NCBI GenBank assembly: GCA_023410155.1
Contig: JAEYQF010000346.1
Coordinates: 1-9,354 of the forward strand
Direction: 5' to 3'
Length of the DNA: 9,354 nt
Origin: Verrucomicrobiota bacterium
GTDB lineage: Bacteria; Verrucomicrobiota; Verrucomicrobiia; Opitutales; Opitutaceae
Part shown: positions 6,853-9,354 of the stretch, piece after piece
Position numbering within the stretch: the stretch's first letter is position 1
Layout: each line of letters starts with the position of its first letter
Notes under the pieces: generated by a model
Seen by the model: the letters and a program-made list of their open reading frames with translations, nothing else
Database searches by the model: none
Told to the model about the DNA's origin: nothing
Program-made: the position numbers and the translations under genes

Positions 6853-7617
6853 ATGCCCACAATCGTTCATCCGTCCGCCATCATCGAAGAAGGCGCCCAG
6901 CTCGGCGTCGATTGCGAGATCCGTGCCGGCGCTTTCATCGGCCGCCACTGCGTCCTCGAAGACCGTGTGACCGTGCACCCCTACGCCGTGCTCGGCGGGG
7001 AACCGCAGGACCTGCGCTTCGACCCGAGGACTCCCAGTTCCGTGCGGATCGGCGCCGCCACGGTGATTCGCGAGCATGTGACGGTGAACCGCTCGACGCG
7101 CGCAGACTCCGCGACGATCGTCGGTGCGAATTGTTTCCTCATGGCGGGTGCGCATGTCGCGCACGACTGCGTCGTCGGCGACCATGTCGTCATCGCGAAC
7201 GATGCCCTGCTCGCGGGACATGTGCACATCGGCAGCTACGCGTTTCTCGGCGGCGGCGCGGCGTTTCACCAGAACGGCCGCGTCGGCGAGAGCGCGATGA
7301 TCGCTGGCGGGGCCCGCATGGCGCTGGATGCGCCGCCGTTCGTGATGGCCGCGGAGCGCAACGAGATCATTGGGCTCAATCTGGTGGGCCTGCGGCGCCG
7401 CGGGTTCCCGCGCGCGACGATCGTCGAAATCAAGAGCGCATTTCGCGAGGTGTATTTCACCGCGGGCAACATTCGCACGATTGCCGCGGATGCGATCGCC
7501 TCCGGCCGCTACGCGTCGGACGAGGCGAAGCGGTTTCTCGCGTTTTTCACCGAGGGCAAACGCGCGGTTGCCCGGGCGCGCCGCGACGCGGAGTTGGAGG
7601 AGCGGGATGCCGGTTGA
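6853..7617 (+). CDS. lpxA: UDP-N-acetylglucosamine acyltransferase
   Basis: Cytosolic homotrimeric enzyme that transfers a 3-hydroxyacyl chain from acyl-carrier protein to UDP-GlcNAc, the first step of lipid A synthesis. The 254-aa product (E. coli 262) shows left-handed beta-helix hexapeptide repeats from about residue 3 to 160 (starting IVHPSAIIEEGAQLG), then a helical C-terminal domain beginning at NLVGLRRRGFPRATI (176-190). By alignment from memory, His104 in AHVAHDC corresponds to catalytic E. coli His125, His123 to His144 and His139 to His160. Gly152 matches the chain-length-setting Gly173, so a long acyl chain is expected. Position 178 is Val where E. coli has Glu200. The ATG follows the previous stop by 2 bases with no Shine-Dalgarno sequence, suggesting translational coupling. 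Unusually, lpxD, fabZ and lpxB are not neighbours here. Confidence 0.96.
   Translation: MPTIVHPSAIIEEGAQLGVDCEIRAGAFIGRHCVLEDRVTVHPYAVLGGEPQDLRFDPRTPSSVRIGAATVIREHVTVNRSTRADSATIVGANCFLMAGAHVAHDCVVGDHVVIANDALLAGHVHIGSYAFLGGGAAFHQNGRVGESAMIAGGARMALDAPPFVMAAERNEIIGLNLVGLRRRGFPRATIVEIKSAFREVYFTAGNIRTIAADAIASGRYASDEAKRFLAFFTEGKRAVARARRDAELEERDAG
7596..7600 (+). promoter_or_regulatory. Ribosome binding site of pdxA
   Basis: GGAGG with a six-base spacer to the ATG at 7607, inside the last codons of lpxA. It fixes the pdxA start and the 11-base overlap. It stands out because the other starts in this window have no comparable site. Confidence 0.75.
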
Positions 7618-8533
7618 TCGGCTTGCCATCACCTGTGGCGATCCGGCGGGCATCGGCCCGGAAGTGATCGCATCGTGGCTCGACTCGAACCGTGATGCGG
7701 CGCGAGACGTGGCCATCATCGGCCCTGCCCGGTGGCTCCAGAAACTGGATACATCGGCGGACAAGATCGCCGTTGGGCTCGAAGATTTCGAGCCGTCGCC
7801 AGGGCGACCGTCGCCCGATGGTGCGCTGGTCGCATGGGCGGCGATGGAGCGCGCGGCACAGGGCTGTGCGAGCGGAGAATTCGGTGGCGTGGTGACGGGC
7901 CCGGTGAGCAAAGCTGAACTCGCGCGTATCGGTTACGCGTTTCCGGGGCAGACAGAGTTTTTCGCCGCGCGGTGGGGCGGGGAGCCCGTCATGGCGTTTT
8001 GCGGCGGTCGCCTGCGCGTGGTGCTGGCTACGTGGCACATCCCGCTGGTCGAGGTGCCGCAAGCTTTGGGACCGCAGCTGCTGCGCCGCACGGTCGCTGC
8101 CGCCGACGCACTCGCGCGTGCCGACGGGATCGCCCAGCCGCGGATCGGTATCTGCGGGCTCAACCCGCACGCAGGCGAAGGCGGCCTGCTAGGCAGCGAA
8201 GAGAAGGATTTGATCGATCCTGCTCTCGATCACCTTCGCATCGATTTCCCGGGCATTTCCACGACTCAGCCGGCCGACACCCTTTTCGCGCGGGCAGCGC
8301 GCGGCGAGTTCGATGTCGTGGTGGCCCTTTACCATGACCAGGGACTCGCGCCGTTGAAGCTGGTTGATTTCGATGAATCCGTAAACGTCACGCTCGGTCT
8401 CCCGTTCGTGCGCACCAGTCCGGATCACGGCACCGCCTTCAGCATCGCGGGGCAGGGGAAGGCGCGACCGACGAGCTTCGCCAACGCGGTCACGGTCGCC
8501 CGGCGCTTGATAAACGCGCGGCGTGGCCGATAG
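7607..8533 (+). CDS. pdxA: 4-hydroxythreonine-4-phosphate dehydrogenase
   Basis: NAD-dependent, metal-dependent cytosolic enzyme that oxidises 4-phosphohydroxy-L-threonine, giving 3-amino-2-oxopropyl phosphate after decarboxylation, in the DXP-dependent pathway to pyridoxal phosphate. The product is 308 aa (E. coli 329). GDPAGIGPE is at 11-19 and TGPVSK at 97-102. Metal ligands His144 (TWHIPL), His188 (NPHAGEGG) and His243 (YHDQGLAPLK) match E. coli His166, His211 and His266. Lys251, Asn260 and Arg269 match further substrate residues. The usual GHTE motif reads GQTE at 114-117, so the substrate-binding His136 of E. coli is Gln115 here. The start is set by GGAGG (7596-7600), six bases before the ATG, the only strong Shine-Dalgarno sequence in the window. 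It lies inside the lpxA end, an 11-base overlap. Confidence 0.96.
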   Translation: MPVDRLAITCGDPAGIGPEVIASWLDSNRDAARDVAIIGPARWLQKLDTSADKIAVGLEDFEPSPGRPSPDGALVAWAAMERAAQGCASGEFGGVVTGPVSKAELARIGYAFPGQTEFFAARWGGEPVMAFCGGRLRVVLATWHIPLVEVPQALGPQLLRRTVAAADALARADGIAQPRIGICGLNPHAGEGGLLGSEEKDLIDPALDHLRIDFPGISTTQPADTLFARAARGEFDVVVALYHDQGLAPLKLVDFDESVNVTLGLPFVRTSPDHGTAFSIAGQGKARPTSFANAVTVARRLINARRGR

Positions 8534-8552
8534 TCGGACGGTCCATGTCCGA
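8534..8552 (+). promoter_or_regulatory. Potential hairpin over the start codon of the Fe-S carrier gene
   Basis: TCGGAC (8534-8539), immediately after the pdxA stop, is complementary to GTCCGA (8547-8552) around a 7-base loop. The ATG at 8545-8547 would lie partly in the loop and partly in the stem. Translating ribosomes finishing pdxA would open it, so coupling is plausible. The stem is short and could be chance in GC-rich DNA. Confidence 0.25.
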
Positions 8553-8973
8553 ACCTCTCGCCACGCTTCCTGTTTCCGCGCCTGACTCCGGCGGTGCCGC
8601 CGCTGCACCGGCTGCTGCGTTGCCCGAAGGCGTTCGCGCGGGAAACGAAAATCTCATCAGGCTCACCGAGCCCGCAGGGCGCAAAGTGCAGGCGCTCATC
8701 GCGCGCGAGCAGCAGGGCAGCCTGTTGCGCGTGGCCATCTCTGGCGGCGGCTGCAACGGCCTGAGCTACAAGATGAAGTTCGTGCCTGATCCGAAACGCG
8801 GCGACATCCTCGTGCGCACCGCCGGCGTGGACGTGGTCGTGGACAGCAAGAGCGCGCTCTACCTGAAAGGCACACACCTCGACTATTCCGCGGCTCTCGT
8901 TTCAGGCGGATTCAAGTTTTCCAATCCCAACGCCAAGGCGAGCTGCTCGTGTGGCGAGAGCTTCAGCGTATAA
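8545..8973 (+). CDS. A-type iron-sulfur carrier protein (IscA/ErpA/SufA family)
   Basis: Small cytosolic protein of 142 aa that would receive Fe-S clusters from the scaffold and pass them to apo-enzymes. The core (about residues 36-142) begins NLIRLTEPAGRKVQALI and carries the three invariant cysteines: Cys70 in GGGCNGLSY and Cys134/Cys136 in the C-terminal CSCGESF. Length is above the 107-120 aa of most family members because of an Ala/Pro/Gly-rich, probably disordered N-terminal extension of about 33 residues. I see no better downstream start, so the ATG at 8545 is retained. It follows pdxA by 11 bases without a Shine-Dalgarno sequence and precedes infC by 110 bases. Which subfamily (ErpA, IscA or SufA) cannot be decided from this sequence; no isc or suf genes are adjacent. 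Confidence 0.93.
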   Translation: MSEPLATLPVSAPDSGGAAAAPAAALPEGVRAGNENLIRLTEPAGRKVQALIAREQQGSLLRVAISGGGCNGLSYKMKFVPDPKRGDILVRTAGVDVVVDSKSALYLKGTHLDYSAALVSGGFKFSNPNAKASCSCGESFSV

Positions 8974-9083
8974 GGGAGTTCCCCGACCTCCGGCTCCGGC
9001 GTGCCGTGCTAAATAGAGATTGTCATCGCACATCGGACGCGAGAGAAGCGCACCGACTTAAGTCACCAGACCCAACCTAATTG

Positions 9084-9354
9084 ATGGCCAATTCGTTTCC
9101 TTCCGCCGGTGGCGGCCGCCCCGGTCAGTATCAACGCCGCAACAACGATCCGTTTGCGGCCATCCGCCGCAATCACCGTATCAAGGTCCCGCAGGTGCGC
9201 GTGATTTCTCCCGAGGGCAAGCAGCTTGGCGTCCTCGATACCCCCAAGGCCATCAACCTCGCCCTCGAAGTCGGTCACGACCTCGTCGAAGTCGCGCCCA
9301 ATCCCACGCCGCCGGTGTGCCGCATCATGGACTTCGGCAAATATGTCTACGAGG
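9084..9354 (+). CDS. infC: Translation initiation factor IF-3, N-terminal part (partial)
   Basis: The first 90 codons are present; the gene runs off the right edge. IF3 binds the 30S subunit, prevents premature 50S joining and checks start-codon pairing. The IF3 N-domain is clear: RRNHRIKVPQVRVISPEGK (28-46), then LGVLDTPKAINLALEVGHDL (48-67) and VEVAPNPTPPVCRIMDFGKY (69-88), a family signature. About 27 residues rich in Gly, Arg and Asn (MANSFPSAGGGRPGQYQRRN) precede it, longer than in E. coli. An in-frame TAA at 9078-9080 limits the start to TTG 9081 or ATG 9084; I chose the ATG. No Shine-Dalgarno sequence is present. An ATT at 9080-9082 is out of frame, so the E. coli-type AUU start is not used. 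The usual downstream partners rpmI and rplT would lie outside the window. Confidence 0.95.
   Translation, partial: MANSFPSAGGGRPGQYQRRNNDPFAAIRRNHRIKVPQVRVISPEGKQLGVLDTPKAINLALEVGHDLVEVAPNPTPPVCRIMDFGKYVYE

Noticed and set aside
5504..6862. Open frame of 452 codons on the minus strand across aroB and the 211-aa gene
   Set aside because: It lies antisense to two clear genes, has no recognisable domain and is explained by the G/C-rich third codon positions of the plus-strand genes.
6772..7911. Open frame of 379 codons on the minus strand across lpxA and pdxA
   Set aside because: Antisense shadow of two genes with intact catalytic motifs; its translation is rich in Arg, Ala and Gly without domain signals.
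8974..9083. Promoter or riboswitch ahead of infC
   Set aside because: TAAATA (9010-9015) and TTGTCA (9020-9025) look promoter-like singly, but no pair has acceptable spacing, and no conserved riboswitch structure is apparent.
1..9354. Hidden defence system, mobile element, CRISPR array or tRNA
   Set aside because: No transposase, integrase, terminal repeats, regularly spaced repeats or cloverleaf was found on either strand; the gene content is iron uptake plus core metabolism.

Overview
The window comes from a GC-rich, LPS-making Gram-negative bacterium. Strong G/C at third codon positions, protein style (for example the N-terminus of IF3) and the gene order lpxA-pdxA-A-type Fe-S carrier-infC make me favour Verrucomicrobiota, probably near Opitutaceae. 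That placement is an inference from memory, not a database result. There is no sign of a mobile element, CRISPR array, prophage or tRNA/rRNA gene.

Left part (1-4652, all minus strand): a ferric-siderophore uptake cluster. In transcription order it holds a TonB-dependent receptor resembling the catecholate (Fiu-like) class (4652-2502), a second receptor resembling the FhuE/FpvA hydroxamate class (2421-340), and the first 63 codons of a PepSY-associated transmembrane protein (191-1, cut by the window edge), a family often linked to iron release from siderophores. Upstream of the first receptor is a 19-bp sequence with the 6-6-1-6 hexamer layout of a Fur box, so the cluster is probably iron-repressed. 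No siderophore synthesis genes are visible here, which would fit scavenging of siderophores made by other organisms. GC-rich stem-loops lie between the two receptors and after the second one.

Middle (4653-5053): a 401-bp divergent intergenic region. It holds the Fur-like site, a 7-2-7 palindrome and a widely spaced 12-bp inverted repeat. I see no credible gene in it.

Right part (5054-9354, all plus strand): housekeeping genes. aroB (shikimate pathway) is followed by a possible weak terminator. Next is a compact run: an uncharacterised 211-aa protein that I suspect has a degenerate PD-(D/E)XK nuclease-like fold, lpxA (first step of lipid A synthesis) 2 bases later, pdxA (vitamin B6) overlapping lpxA by 11 bases, and an A-type iron-sulfur carrier 11 bases after pdxA. 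After 110 bases the window ends inside infC (translation initiation factor IF3).

Most of the window is ordinary in content. The points most worth a second look are the Fur-like operator over a two-class receptor operon, the nuclease-like unknown protein coupled to lpxA, a His-to-Gln change at a substrate-binding position of PdxA, and the near absence of Shine-Dalgarno sequences.
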